Source: Synaphobranchus kaupii (taxonomy: Eukaryota > Chordata > Actinopteri > Anguilliformes > Synaphobranchidae). Taken from it: a DNA stretch of 64,000 bases. Shown piece by piece: positions 1-11,812 of the stretch. The notes under the pieces were generated by a model. That model was not told the origin of the DNA. It saw only the letters and a program-made list of their open reading frames with translations, and searched no databases. The number at the start of each line of letters is the position of its first letter. Positions within the stretch are counted from its first letter, which is position 1. The position numbers and the translations under genes were made by a program. Location of the stretch: assembly GCA_029718625.1 (NCBI GenBank), contig CM056385.1, forward strand, positions 23,459,282-23,523,281. The letters run 5' to 3'.

Positions 1-600
1 GAGGACCGAGTTTGGGAACCACTGAAATAGACCATAAGAGGCCATCTCCAGTTAGAGCGGGGTGTTATGGTCAGATGAGACCAAAATGAAGCTTTTTGAT
101 CACACACCAGCATAGGGCTTGGCATCGGAAGAAAGATGCTTATGTTGAACACAGAATCATACCCACAGTAAAGAATGGTGGTGGATCTTTCATGTTATGG
201 AGTTGTTTTGCATCTACTTATTAAGGTCAATGAAATCATAAACTCCACCAAGTACTTAGACATTTTAACCAAAAACCTGGTTGACTCTGTCAGGAAGCTC
301 CAACCTGGCCACAAATTGATCTTTCAACAAGGAAATTATCCTTCAAAATCACTGTATCAACTAAATACATATTTTTAACTGACCACAAAATTACTGTTTT
401 GCCATGGCTATCTCAGTCTCCAGGTGTGAACCCTATGAAACATTTTTGGTTTTAATTGAAGAGGGCAGTACAGGCTACAGACCAAAAGATCAAAATCTTG
501 AAAGATTCTGGATGTAGGACTAGTAAAGGATCCTCCCCAATATGTTCACCAATCTCATGAAGCACTTTAGAAGAGGACTATTATCTTTGCAAAGTGAGGG
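1..600 (+). mobile_element. Decayed Tc1-like transposase remnant
   Basis: Conceptual translation in several broken frames gives the order expected of a Tc1 transposase: a DETK-like stretch near 73, a GGGS(I/F)MVWxCF-like stretch near 175-215, a leucine-rich middle and a FQQGN-like second-Asp region near 325, then a decayed SPxxNP(I)E-like segment near 415-450. Many stops and small indels break it, so it cannot encode an active enzyme. The left end lies outside the window. Confidence 0.7.
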
Positions 601-699
601 TACACAGTCGTGTGATAATTGGAGCAGGCTATTTCGTTAATGCCAATCGCTGCTCCTCGCATGCAGGCAGGGTGAAGAGTAGACTAGGTTTAATTTGTG

Positions 700-775
700 T
701 TTGTTCAAACATTAGAATGGGTGATCTAAGCAACTTTGACCACGGTATGATTGTTGGTGTAGGTTAGTAGCTATA
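700..775 (+). mobile_element. Short mariner/Tc1-type fragment
   Basis: The stretch reading 'aatgggtgatctaagcaac' and the bases after it resemble the N-terminal coding part (GDLSDFERGMVVGAR-like) of a Tc1-like family common in fish. Only about 70 bases remain before similarity stops. Recognition is from memory of the family. Confidence 0.4.
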
Positions 776-1289
776 TAGTAAACCATGGGTAAGTAAAGGC
801 ATGTGCAGTAGCTGTGTATGTATATCTTTTCACAAACATTCACAAAAATAAAATCTATTTAGACTGTCCGGCTTTGAGAAACAAAAAAATACCCCTTTCT
901 TTAGCATACCCTTCCCCTCTAGGCTGCAAAACTACGCATCGCTTTCTCACCTCCTCTTTCCCCTTCTTTATTCGTCGCTGCCGCTATCCTCTAAAACCAA
1001 TGCAAACGCACAAACCGACCGCACAACGGTCAAAACTGAACCGTGCCATTACTAATCATCTTTAGAAAAAACAAAGTGAAATATCGTATGGACATAAAGT
1101 AGGCTATACGTTCGAGACTTGAAAGGGAAAATAAATGAGAAAGCGATGTGATATATTGTACAGACTTATATTTTCTGACAGATTTACTGGTTTAATCACA
1201 CACACATGTGGTTTATATATTGTATTCGAGCCTGTTTTAATTTAGTGACGCTGGGCGTATTTACACTGAAAACAGCAATATAGAGATGA

Positions 1290-1594
1290 GGGAGGGAGGG
1301 AGAGAGGGACGTGTGGGGCAAACGACGGACTGACATGATGACTGACTGACACACAGACTCGGAACAACGCCGGAGACATTATTTGGAATTACAGACCATT
1401 GAAAGCGGTTGTTAGCTCCCCCCTCCTCACCCCCGAATGACAGATTTGGGGGAGCTGTCGATTACAGAAATTTTCAGAGAAATAGGCTAACACAGAAGGA
1501 GCGAGCGAGAGAGAGCGAAACAGAAAACGAAGGCGGAAACGACTTGAAACGTGGGAGGAAAGAAATAGAAAAGGCAACGGTTTGGTTTTAAAAG
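1290..1594 (+). other. Candidate 5' non-coding exon with splice donor
   Basis: A purine-rich, repeat-poor stretch ends at AAAAG|GTAGGA (donor GT at 1595). It is richer in G and C than its surroundings, as is common for first exons. flrt1 has a 5' UTR acceptor at 23543 and therefore needs at least one upstream exon. Assigning this stretch to flrt1 is inference only. Confidence 0.2.
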
Positions 1595-2220
1595 GTAGGA
1601 TGAATTCAGTACAGTTTTTCAGAGGTACAATTAATTTCTGAGGGCTGATTTTTCAGTCCTTGTTATCAATTGCTGTCAGGGTCAGGTTGACTCCCCTAAT
1701 TGCAATAGCATGTTGGCTATCCACTGAGAGGAAACGTGAGAGAAAATGTTTGTTTTTTATATTGTTATTTTTTGTTTTATTATTCTAAAGAGAAATGAAT
1801 AAGATCGGTTTTCTACAAGGAAGCGTAAGTCCGCACAAATTAGCATCTTCCTTATTTAACGGAACCAATCTAAACAGTTTAATGTTTTAGCTAGGTTTTG
1901 TTTGCGTGTTTGTGTATTCAGCCTGTAATTCCCTTCTCATTCAGTCGCCGCCGTAATGCTTTGAGAAGAGCAGAGTAAAAACGGCCGGGGGTAGGGGGTT
2001 AAAATTGGAAGTGTTTAAACACGCAAGTCAATGAATGATGGAACAGGTTGAATGTGCAGGCACTTCGATATTGAGTTGTAACCACAAATATACAAATGCG
2101 TATTTTATCATGTTTGTTTGTTTGTGTGTTTATCATTTGTTTGTGTGTGTGCTTAAATGCTTGCATTATGAGAGTGTGTTCGTTTGTGACTGGGGTGGGC
2201 TGGGGGGGAGGGGGTCATTG

Positions 2221-2222
<2 letters not shown>

Positions 2223-2262
<40 letters not shown>
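2223..2262. repeat. (TG)n microsatellite
   Basis: About 20 uninterrupted TG units, continuing into a degenerate TGCG/TGCA stretch to about 2292. Confidence 0.95.
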
Positions 2263-2266
<4 letters not shown>

Positions 2267-2343
2267 CATGCTTGCATGCGTGCGTGTGTGCGCATTGAGA
2301 GATTGTGTATGTGTGTGATTGGGTGTGGGCCTAGTAATCATTG

Positions 2344-2448
<105 letters not shown>

Positions 2449-3319
2449 CTACAATAATGGTGCACATTAGATAGAATGAAGGTCCAAGCTTGGCACCAGG
2501 GGCAGTGAATTGTTGCTTCAGCGTTTTAAGCAGTTTAAGCATTATATTGTTATGGGATACAATATGTTGTGGTTATGTTTTTAAATGTTTTAATGAACTG
2601 GTTGAGTCTACTCTCTCCTCCTGTTCAAACTGCCCACTAACTCACACACATGGGCCACTGCCTCAGAGACACACTGACTGGCTCCTGTGGTGACATTTCT
2701 GCAGCAGGGCCATGCCCACTCAGCACATTTTGCATTGTCAAATACAATACACTGCAATACATTATAGTTTTATGACTATTACAGTAGCCTTGTGGTCAGA
2801 GTGGTTGTTCTGCCATTCCACTGTTCGAAACTGGAAACATGTACAGGTAAAATATAGGTACTGAAGCACCAAGGGGGTGTGGTTTCAAGTAAATCCCAAG
2901 ATTGGCAAAAAATAAATAAAATAAAAAAGGCGCTCACTGTCTCTGCTTGCCACTAGAATTATTCAGGGCGGTGGTGATGCTTTAGGCTACAGAAATGGGG
3001 ATAATCTCCTGCCAACATGAGCCATCCTCATTCAGGAATGGTTGCCATTGAAGGTCACCCTCACAAACCAGTGCATGAACAGATTACAGAGCCACCTTTC
3101 TCAAGTATAGTATGGTATTCTATTCCCAGAAGTATATTCCCAAAGTTCATTATATCACCTGATTCCAAATCCATTTCCTTCTCACTCGGTGTCTCTTTTC
3201 CAGAGATCATGGGCATATGACTGCCCTCATGTCTTTATCTTTTTCTATCTATTTCTACCCATCATTTTTTCTCTCCTATCCACCTGCCATTGCACTCTTC
3301 TGTCTTCTGACCCCTGCTT

Positions 3320-3335
3320 CCCCCCCCCCCCCCCC
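3320..3335. repeat. Poly-C tract
   Basis: A run of about 16 C. The region from 2440 to 4200 has no recognisable gene; the part at about 3560-3900 is repeat-poor and is treated under findings. Confidence 0.9.
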
Positions 3336-4209
3336 AGAAGGACTTCGACCAACGTCCATGCATCTCATGGGATGTTACTGTACACTTAGCGGTAAACATG
3401 CCTGTTGGCAATCTCCATCCATCTCTCCCCCTCTCTCTTTCCCTGCTCTCTCTCTCTCTCTGCCTAAGAGTACAGCCAGTGTGCATGTGTATTACTGACA
3501 CCTTTATGAGATTATCCTTTGGATAAATATTAACTCCCCATTTAGAATGACTTTCAAATTAAAACAAGTGAAGAGCCCGTTCAGGGGGCTTTGACTACTC
3601 CGGTGGATTCCTGTTAAGCTAGCGAAAGGTATTGCCATTATTTTGGCCAAGCTGCTCACTCAGTCATGAAATAAGTGCTTGAGTGAGGGACACTATCACC
3701 TCTCGCTCTGCTAAGCCACAGATTAGGCTAATTAACTAGGTTTTCTATTGCCATAAAGTGGTCGCCATCTTATGCAAATGATCTAAAATAGAAATGGTAT
3801 TCAAACGATTTGAAAACTGTTTTATGCTAATAGCACGTCGTGATTTTGCTAAACAGTGTGTCTGTTCAACCAACCTTAGTTTCTCCTTGCCAGGATGTAG
3901 GTTCTGAATTAATTTCACTCAGTGTTTGACATCTGTTATCATATAATATGCGACTTACGTGACAAGAAGCTTTAGTGAGGTGGATTTTAACATCTTTTAT
4001 AATGGGACCGTCTACTCTAATTGGAGTCTCAACCATCACAGATTACAATGGCTGAAAATATTGATAAATTAATAGCATAAAATTGAAAGTGAATGCCTTT
4101 CCAAATGAAACACTATACATCACATTATTAAAAATCAAACTGTATTATGAGTGCTAATAGATACATTCCAAAGGATACTCATTCTTAGAAATTGAACTCA
4201 CAGTGCTCA

Positions 4210-5630
4210 AAATTTATATTTTTAAATTAAAAAATTTAGGAGCACCCACCAAAATCTAAGGAGCACCAGACATGTTTTATTGAACAATAGACAGTAGTGT
4301 ATAACAAATCAGTCCTCTCCTTCCAGATGATTGAGGTCATTATGTTACCATAGAACCTGCTGTGTAGTTACTATAGCCTACTTGATTAGAATGAATCCAG
4401 CATAGCTACTGTATATAGCCAGCGTTATCTGCATGAAATTCAAAGAACTCTCCATAATACAGTTTCCAAGTCACATGAGGTGATCATCAGCTGGTTTGAG
4501 TGCAAATACTTCTGAGTGGCAGTTTTGCCGCACTGGTGCAACTAACCTTTAATTGATTATGGAATATATATATTTTTTTTTTTACAGTTAAATCAGAGGT
4601 TGTGAATGAATTCACAAATAGAATCCTTGGCTTTCCAGGACAAGTCGTTTCAGACACCTTTGTCATCCTGTTTTTGAGTTATGCATAGTGAATGAAAAAC
4701 CGCTGGGCATTGTTGGTATTATTCATTGATGTAAGGATGATGGGGAGATACAGTAAAAGTTGTGAAAAAAATCACAAATCAGCTGAATTATGAAATTATG
4801 AGGCTTTGTCAATAAATGCACATAACTTTAATTTAAGTGTAATAGAACTCAATAAAAAATATATCACCCATGATAAATTCACAAATCATGATATGGAGAA
4901 CGCCATTCATTTCCAAATATTTTGTTTTGGTGAATAAAGTTATAAATTACTGAATTTGAATACCAAACTGCAAGCTCTCTTTACCGCGGTGTTGCAAATG
5001 GGTTTCACCCGTGATCTCCACTCCACATTGTTTGCAGTTCACAGTAGGCCGAGGCTACATTTTGCCCACCTCGTAGCTTAACCAGGAGAACTTTTTTAGC
5101 CACTCTTTGTGAAAGGTGTACAGCTTCCCTTTATTTACTGGTGGGTTGGACCATCTTGATCAACTTCGCTGGTCTTCTGAATCACTGAATTCTGAATCAC
5201 TAATGTCGATATTCACTTCATTTTTTAGCAAAAAATTATGTGATTTTTTGTTTAATTTTATTATCCTTTAGGGAAAAAAACTGGTTCAGTTAACTAACAC
5301 TAGTTAGGTTTAGGGGAATGCTAGCTCGCTTGGCAGCTGTCAGTGAAAGGACTGCCGCGACCAATTTTAGCAAATCAAAAACAGCATAGAGGCAAGTGAA
5401 GTAAAGCTGACGTTCAGTTGGTTAGAATGGTCACAGGGAATATAAACGTGGTAGTTTGTCTGATTGCGGTAGGTTGCTCGCATTATTAAAAAAGAAAAGA
5501 AAAATGACAGTCACACCAGGACAATTGTTTGCGGTGGCACCAGTGCTCCCAACTTAAATTCCAGGTCGCACAGTTTAAATTTAGGTCGCATACGCAACCA
5601 AAATAGTCACACTTTTAGAACCTGATTCAT
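4210..5630 (-). mobile_element. hAT-type DNA transposon remnant
   Basis: On the minus strand around 5050-5125 a short frame reads GKLYTFHKEWLKKFSWL and continues as SYEVGKM before a stop. This resembles the N-terminal zinc-finger region of hAT transposases of the ZNF862/KIAA1586-like group. The flanks carry motifs frequent at the ends of fish hAT copies: a GGAGCACC box near 4240-4265 and GGTCGCA boxes near 5565-5590. No catalytic domain can be read. The outer limits are approximate and no target duplication was identified. Confidence 0.5.
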
Positions 5631-6013
5631 GAAACAGATGCAAATATGATTGTTTCATGATGAGCAAGACAGCTACTATGTAAATGTAAACGTATAGTCT
5701 AGTGCATGCTGCATGGCGATGACTGCTGAAATTATACATAAATTATGCACACTTATTACTGGTGCCCAGTTGTCATGCACCAACTAAAATAATGCTTTTA
5801 TTGAATGAGCACTGCAGCTCCATGCAGATATGAATAAGGGATGGAGCAGACACACACTCTGCAGTACATTGTTATAGTACCTAGGGCTTGGTCATGGAAT
5901 GCTGGCATTTAGTGTAACATTTCTTCAACCTTCCAAGCCCCCTTGCTTCAATACCTTTTACTGGCCTTTTTATTCCTCTCACCATACTTTTTACCTTCCT
6001 CTCTCTTTTTCTC

Positions 6014-6113
6014 AGCACACTCTTTTTCTATACCCCGCTTTTCTCTATTTCCCCCCAAATCTTAGCACACTCTTTTTCTATACCCCGCTTTTCTCTATTT
6101 CCCCCCAAATCTT
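6014..6113. repeat. Exact 50-bp tandem duplication
   Basis: Positions 6014-6063 and 6064-6113 are identical pyrimidine-rich copies (beginning AGCACACTCTTTTTC). Lack of divergence implies a recent duplication or an assembly artefact. From 5640 to 6013 I see nothing else; from 6114 to 6330 the sequence is CT/GA-rich. Confidence 0.95.
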
Positions 6114-6542
6114 TGCTGTTCTCTTCTTTCTCAGCAGATGCAGTGTCTGCATCATTCTCCCTCACTTGCTCCCTGCTTCTCTCTCCCCCATCTCCCTTTC
6201 TCTCTCTCTTCTCCCTGCCTCTTTCTTCTGAATGGCCAAGGAAAGTCGACTTTCATCGGAAATAGAGGGGGTGCAAAAAAGAGGGATAAGAGAGAGAAGG
6301 GAGGGAGGAAGCCTTTGGTGTGTTTTATAATAGCAACTCTCCATTCTCTTTCTATTGGCTCTGTTTCTCGCCTCCCCGCCATCGCCTTTCTCAATAGGAA
6401 ACTATTGGCACCTGTAGGGTGCAGTGAACATGCCAATACAAATACAGACTGTAATTTACAGCGACAAACATATTCTACGTTCTCTCACATAGTAGCAATA
6501 TATGGTAATGCGGAACGAGGACCACACACGCACACTCTCTGT

Positions 6543-6577
6543 CTTGCACACACACATACACACACACACACACACAA
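6543..6577. repeat. (CA)n microsatellite
   Basis: Interrupted CA run. The surrounding 6330-6939 has no recognisable gene. Confidence 0.85.
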
Positions 6578-6939
6578 AGATACAGTGCACAAAGACACAC
6601 TCTCAATCACAAGCATATACAAACATATTCATTCATACTGTCTGACCACAACCGTATTAAATCAGAACAGAACATTGGATTACAAGTGTACAGACAGTAC
6701 CATATTTATGAACTAGATTTTAACAGGATTCACTGTGACTGCATGGAACACTGGATTATGACTTTAGTCACACAGATCAAGACGACACCAGCACTGCCAA
6801 GGCAACAAGATTAATGCCACAACAATCTAAAACAAAGATACAGTCTGCAATCCTTGGTCTTTTGACCTGTTCCCAAGAGGCTATATCCAATTAGCTCATT
6901 ATCGTCAGAAGGATTGATAACTCTCAACAACAATCAATA

Positions 6940-8097
6940 GGCCCTTTTCACACTGCCATATGTTAACAGGAAGTGATGGATCAACCAGGTAACAATGAAT
7001 CCGGTTCGCTGATCTTCAGTTCAAGCAGTCGATGTTAGTCAGTTTATGTGGGCTGGTTCTCATTTTCAGCCTAACGAAACTCCGGTGTTCGGCCACGCTT
7101 GTCATCTTACATTTAAAAACGTAACTATTTCTACTCTGAATTTGACGTGTATATGAAAGCAAAGAAATGTTTGAGTAAAATCAGATGAAACCCAGTACAT
7201 TAGCTTGTAGCCGCGAAAGCAGCGGATGTTTGTGCAATTGGTGACAAGCTGGCTAATGTTAGCTTTCAAATAATGCGAAACTCCAGTGCTAGTTTGTCAT
7301 CTTACGTTTAAAAACTTCACAACTAACATTATATTTTTACTCTGAGTTTGGCATTAAGACATAGAGATCATGAAAGCCAAGACCTTTTTTGTAGTAAAAT
7401 CATGTGAGACCCAATACATTAGCTAGCTTGTAGCACGAAAGCAGCTTATGTTTGGTGTTGATAAGCTGGCTAACTTAGCTTCCAAACGATGCCAAACTCG
7501 AGTGCTAGCTTGTCATCTTACGTTTAAAAGCTTCAAAACTGTATTTTTGTATTTTTACAAATCATGAAGGCCAAGAGGTTTTACAAGTAAAATCAGGTGA
7601 ATAACGTTAGCTTGTAGCCGCGGAAAGCAGCCGATGTTTGGTGACAAGCTGGCTAACTTCCAAACAATATGAAACTCCAGCACTACCTTGTCATTTTACT
7701 TTTAGAAGCTTCAAACTACTGTTATATTTTTACTCCGAAAGTGGCATTAAGACATAGCTACAGATTTTCGACTGCGGGGGGAGAATGTTCCCATGAACCA
7801 TTAGCGTATTCACCGGTGAAAATGTATTAATGTTATTGTTGAGTGTATGAGCACATTAAATGACTGAAATTATCGGGGAAATTGGCCAGATTTAGCGTTC
7901 GGTAAGTAGCTAGAGGTATAGCTAGCTACTTACCTAACGCTAAATCTGACCAATTTCCCAATAATTTCAGTTATTTGATGTGCTAGCCACTGAAGGACAC
8001 AACAAAATTTATTGTAGATTGACTGCGCCATTTGTATTGATGACACCGGAAATCTAATTACCTGCAGAAGTGGCAACCCGAAAATGTGAAAAGGGTC
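6940..8097. mobile_element. Non-autonomous TIR DNA transposon with internal tandem repeats
   Basis: The left end GGCCCTTTTCACA and the right end TGTGAAAAGGGTC form a roughly 13-bp terminal inverted repeat with one mismatch, flanked on both sides by TA (6938-6939 and 8098-8099). Inside are about 3.5 copies of a diverged unit of roughly 180-215 bp starting near 7075, 7280, 7490 and 7672, then a long inverted repeat (7864-7911 against 7924-7970). No transposase is readable. The superfamily is uncertain; a TA duplication fits Tc1/mariner or an ISL2EU-like group. Confidence 0.65.
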
Positions 8098-10134
8098 TAT
8101 TAGTATTCTGCTGGCTTCATTCCATGAAAGAGCTGTGGTCCTGGGGTTTTAAAGGGCTTATTCCTGAACACACATAAATATGCTATTTTAGTGAAACAGT
8201 CATTTTGGGCTTTTTTAGTATTTGAAACTAGTGCAACCTTCAGTATGAGGATTAGGATTGCACATGCTTCAAAACACACAATGGCAACATCCACTCCAAG
8301 AGTACTACAGTACAGTGTGATGTTAGTGCAACGCTACAGATTAAAATGACAACATGCAAATGCAATAAAAGAAAAAAAATTAATAAAAACAGAAGATGAA
8401 CAAGAGATGAATGGCAAAGAAACTGATTGAGGTGGGAGGGGGTATGGGAGGAGGAGACATGCACAGGCAAAGAGAGTGAAGTGAACTCACAGTATGTGAG
8501 AGAGCATTTCAGATACGGTGCACAGGCTTCCGCACACCATTAGCCATTCATGCTGCCGATGTAAGCTTTTCTGTTAGCATTGATTGAGTAGTCATTTTTT
8601 CTTAATATATGGGTGTTTGGCTGTGTATTCAACTCCAGTGGACAGAACTGTGGAAAGCTGATCAGACATAGATCCATCCATGTAGGTTCAGTGTGTTGTT
8701 CCACCTGAAAGCATGGCACTTTAGCCAAGGCCAAGGAATCACCCAAAACAGAGAAAAAAGACAAGAAAAAATACTAAATGGGATCCGTCATGGGTATGTA
8801 TGATAATAACGTAACACAATTAGATAATTTGAAGGCCCGAGCATAATTAGATTGAGCCAGCGGATTCCATTAAAAAAAAGCAAAAAGCAAAGGGAAATAA
8901 GATCAGCTCAGATGTGTAATTCCCACTGAAATTGAAAAGGAGATTTGATGCGGTGCGCATAAATAGAATCCACAGGCTGGAGACAGGAGAGCATCGGTAC
9001 AGCATGTAAACAGCTCACAGACTGTGGCCTTTAGCGTCCCACGAGGGCCTCCATCGCTCAGGGACCTGGGCATGCTCTGGACTCCTGCGCTTGAGCTCAG
9101 CCGCCCTGTAATAGATTTGCTGTGCGATTTAGATGAAACTCCATTTAACATTCTTCTTTTTTCCCAGAGTACTGTTTGAGTATTTCTCGCAATATTTTGA
9201 TCATAGCCTACACAGTCAGATTATCCTCAAGGGCTAGCTAATTAAATAAAATGAAAAGTAACACCTGACAAGAACTCAGAATTTATTTTGGCACTGTAGT
9301 CAGGTTTGCTGACTACAGTTTGAGTATTAATGTTAGCTTCATTATATGTAACAGTAAAGACAAAAATTTGTAGAGGAAGAAAGAGAGAGAGAGAGAGAGA
9401 GAAGGGGAGGCAAAGGAGAAGAGCGTGGATGAGGTGGAAAGAAGAAGGGGAAAAAGAGGTCAAGGTGGTGAAAAGGTGAGGGCGGAGAGGTCAAAATGAT
9501 AGCTGAGAGAGGGGGCTTGGGGGAAGAAGAAGGGGCACGCGAAGATGAGGATGGTGAGACGACTGGGGAAGACGACTGGCATGAGGGGGAATAGAGGAGT
9601 GAAAGATAAAATGAGAGAGATGGAGAGGCAAATGTGGACATCCCACCTCAGACATAGTCTTCTCTCCATCTCTCTTACCCTTGAGGGTGCGTCTTAAATG
9701 ACTCAGATGTTTGAGAGCCTGTGGGAGGTGTCAACATGTAGACCCATTAAATCATTAGGGCCAATTCATTATTAACTCAGCTGCAGCTGCAAGCTTCATA
9801 TCAATATTCATGTTCTGTGACTGAATAGCGGTGCGAGAGACACACACATCCGCGCATGGAGATAGACGCGTGCAAACGAACGCAAATGGACGCACATGCG
9901 TGTATGCGGGCACATGCGCACATGAACATGCGCGCACAGGCGTAACATACACAAATGCTCTCTCACATACGCCCTCACACACACACTGCACAGAACTGAG
10001 ATGATCTGAACTTCTAGCTGAAGCCGTAGATGTGATCTCCCCAGACCTCTTGACACCTCAGAAGACCAGATATGGTTCATTTGACCAGCCATCATTGGTA
10101 GCTTCTTGGTAGTTGACTGAACACTCGGCCTGGC

Positions 10135-10192
10135 CTGAAGAGACCACTAACACTGAAGAGACCACTAACACTGAAGAGACCACTAACACTGC
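10135..10192. repeat. 18-bp unit repeated three times
   Basis: The unit GAAGAGACCACTAACACT occurs three times in a row with no visible change. Confidence 0.9.
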
Positions 10193-10734
10193 TCATTGAA
10201 CTGAATTGCTCAGACGTGGGGGCGGGGCTGCCTCTCAGATAAGGAACTGACTTTAAATGGAAATTGCCATTTGTAAGCGTTCATTCTTCTTAACTCAATG
10301 GAGTCAAACTGTCATGTCATTTGTTCGAGGCTCCATAATGGAGAATTGACCAGAAACACTTGCTCTATCGATTAACGACCTAAGAAAAGCATTGCAAATC
10401 GCTCTTCTTTCACTGAATGAACCACTCAGCAGATACTGTATTACGGCCTCGTTCGAAGTGCGCAAGTTGAAGTGTGTGTCGGACGTGGTATTTTCTGATG
10501 CTCTTTGCAATTTCCTCTTTCTCCATTTTCCCCCTGCGCCTCCCTGCCTCTCGGTGCACTGACCTTGTCCCCTTGGCTTGCACTGCCTGCGTGTGACTGT
10601 GACAGCGGAGTGGGGAGAGCGGATGAGTGCAGGAGGCAGCTAGAAAGAGCACTGAAGTATCCAGCACTTAAATTGGCTGTTTATTTCCAGTCGCTGCATC
10701 ATTTACGCAGATACGGGGAGCGGCAGAGACGCAG

Positions 10735-10736
<2 letters not shown>

Positions 10737-10774
<38 letters not shown>
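10737..10774. repeat. (TG)n microsatellite
   Basis: About 19 TG units. Confidence 0.95.
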
Positions 10775-10775
<1 letters not shown>

Positions 10776-11787
10776 ATGCGCGCGTGTGCGTATATCTGTG
10801 CTTTGCATACATGCCTGTAGTTTTGAGAGAGAGAGAGATAGAGAGCACCAGAAAAAGGGGAAAAGAACAGCATAAGGAGTAGAAATAGTGAAAGACTGAA
10901 AAATGTTGAAGGGAGGAGGGTGTGAGCTTAGAAGCACCAGACTGAAAGCAAGGAAAATACAAAGACAAATGCAGTGGGTGCATGCGTGTGTGTGCGTGCA
11001 TGTATGTGCGTGTGTGTTTGGGTGTGTGCGTGTCCATATATGTGCGAAAATGTATCTGTGTGTCCATATGTAGCTATCCAGTATCCACAGTATGTGATAT
11101 ATGATACAGTGCTAATCCCAGTGAGAACGCATGTAGGTTGTATATATTGCAGTGCAGTTATGGCACTCAAGCGTAGCCTGTGACAGGTTTACTGATGTAC
11201 CCCCTCTCTCGGGGATGCAGACATAGCCATTTAACTGGCAGTAAAAAAATGTAATCAACTAATAATGTACCCAGGACAGTTAATTAGTGCTCCGCAACCA
11301 AAATTAATATTTAAAAAGCCCTCACATCGCTCTCTGTTTACATTGTCGTCTTCCCCATCCCTCCTTTCTCCCCCACCATATTCATTCTCTCTTTTCCATA
11401 AAAATGCCCCTTCTCATGCCCTCTTGTTCACATAGAATTTTCTCTCTCTCTCTTGGTTTCTCTCTCTCCCTGGCCCTTTCCCATTCAATAGGTACATTTT
11501 ACTTCATCTTGCAGATATTGGTTTCTGGGGAAAACCACTCAATCTCTATTCCTATGTCCGCCATTACCTGCCATTTTCACATTCCTTTCTCTAGTTCTGC
11601 TCTGTGCTCCTCTGTCTGTATTAGGCATGTCTGAACTCATCTGCAGCAGAGGACACTGTATGACTGATGGGAAATGGAAAGCTACAACGAACAGATAGGA
11701 AAAGAGAAAAAGATGGATGGAGAGTTGCCGAATGAAATCTTGAAGCGAAGGGAGAGGAGGATATGCTGCAACCGACATTGAATAGGC

Positions 11788-11812
11788 GGGGGGGGGGGGG
11801 GGGGGGGGGGGG
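11788..11812. repeat. Poly-G tract
   Basis: A run of about 25 G, likely hard to sequence; its length should not be trusted. Confidence 0.9.

Noticed and set aside
2785..2835. tRNA-like A box and B box (GTTCGAAAC)
   Set aside because: No acceptor or anticodon stem can be paired; at best a SINE scrap.
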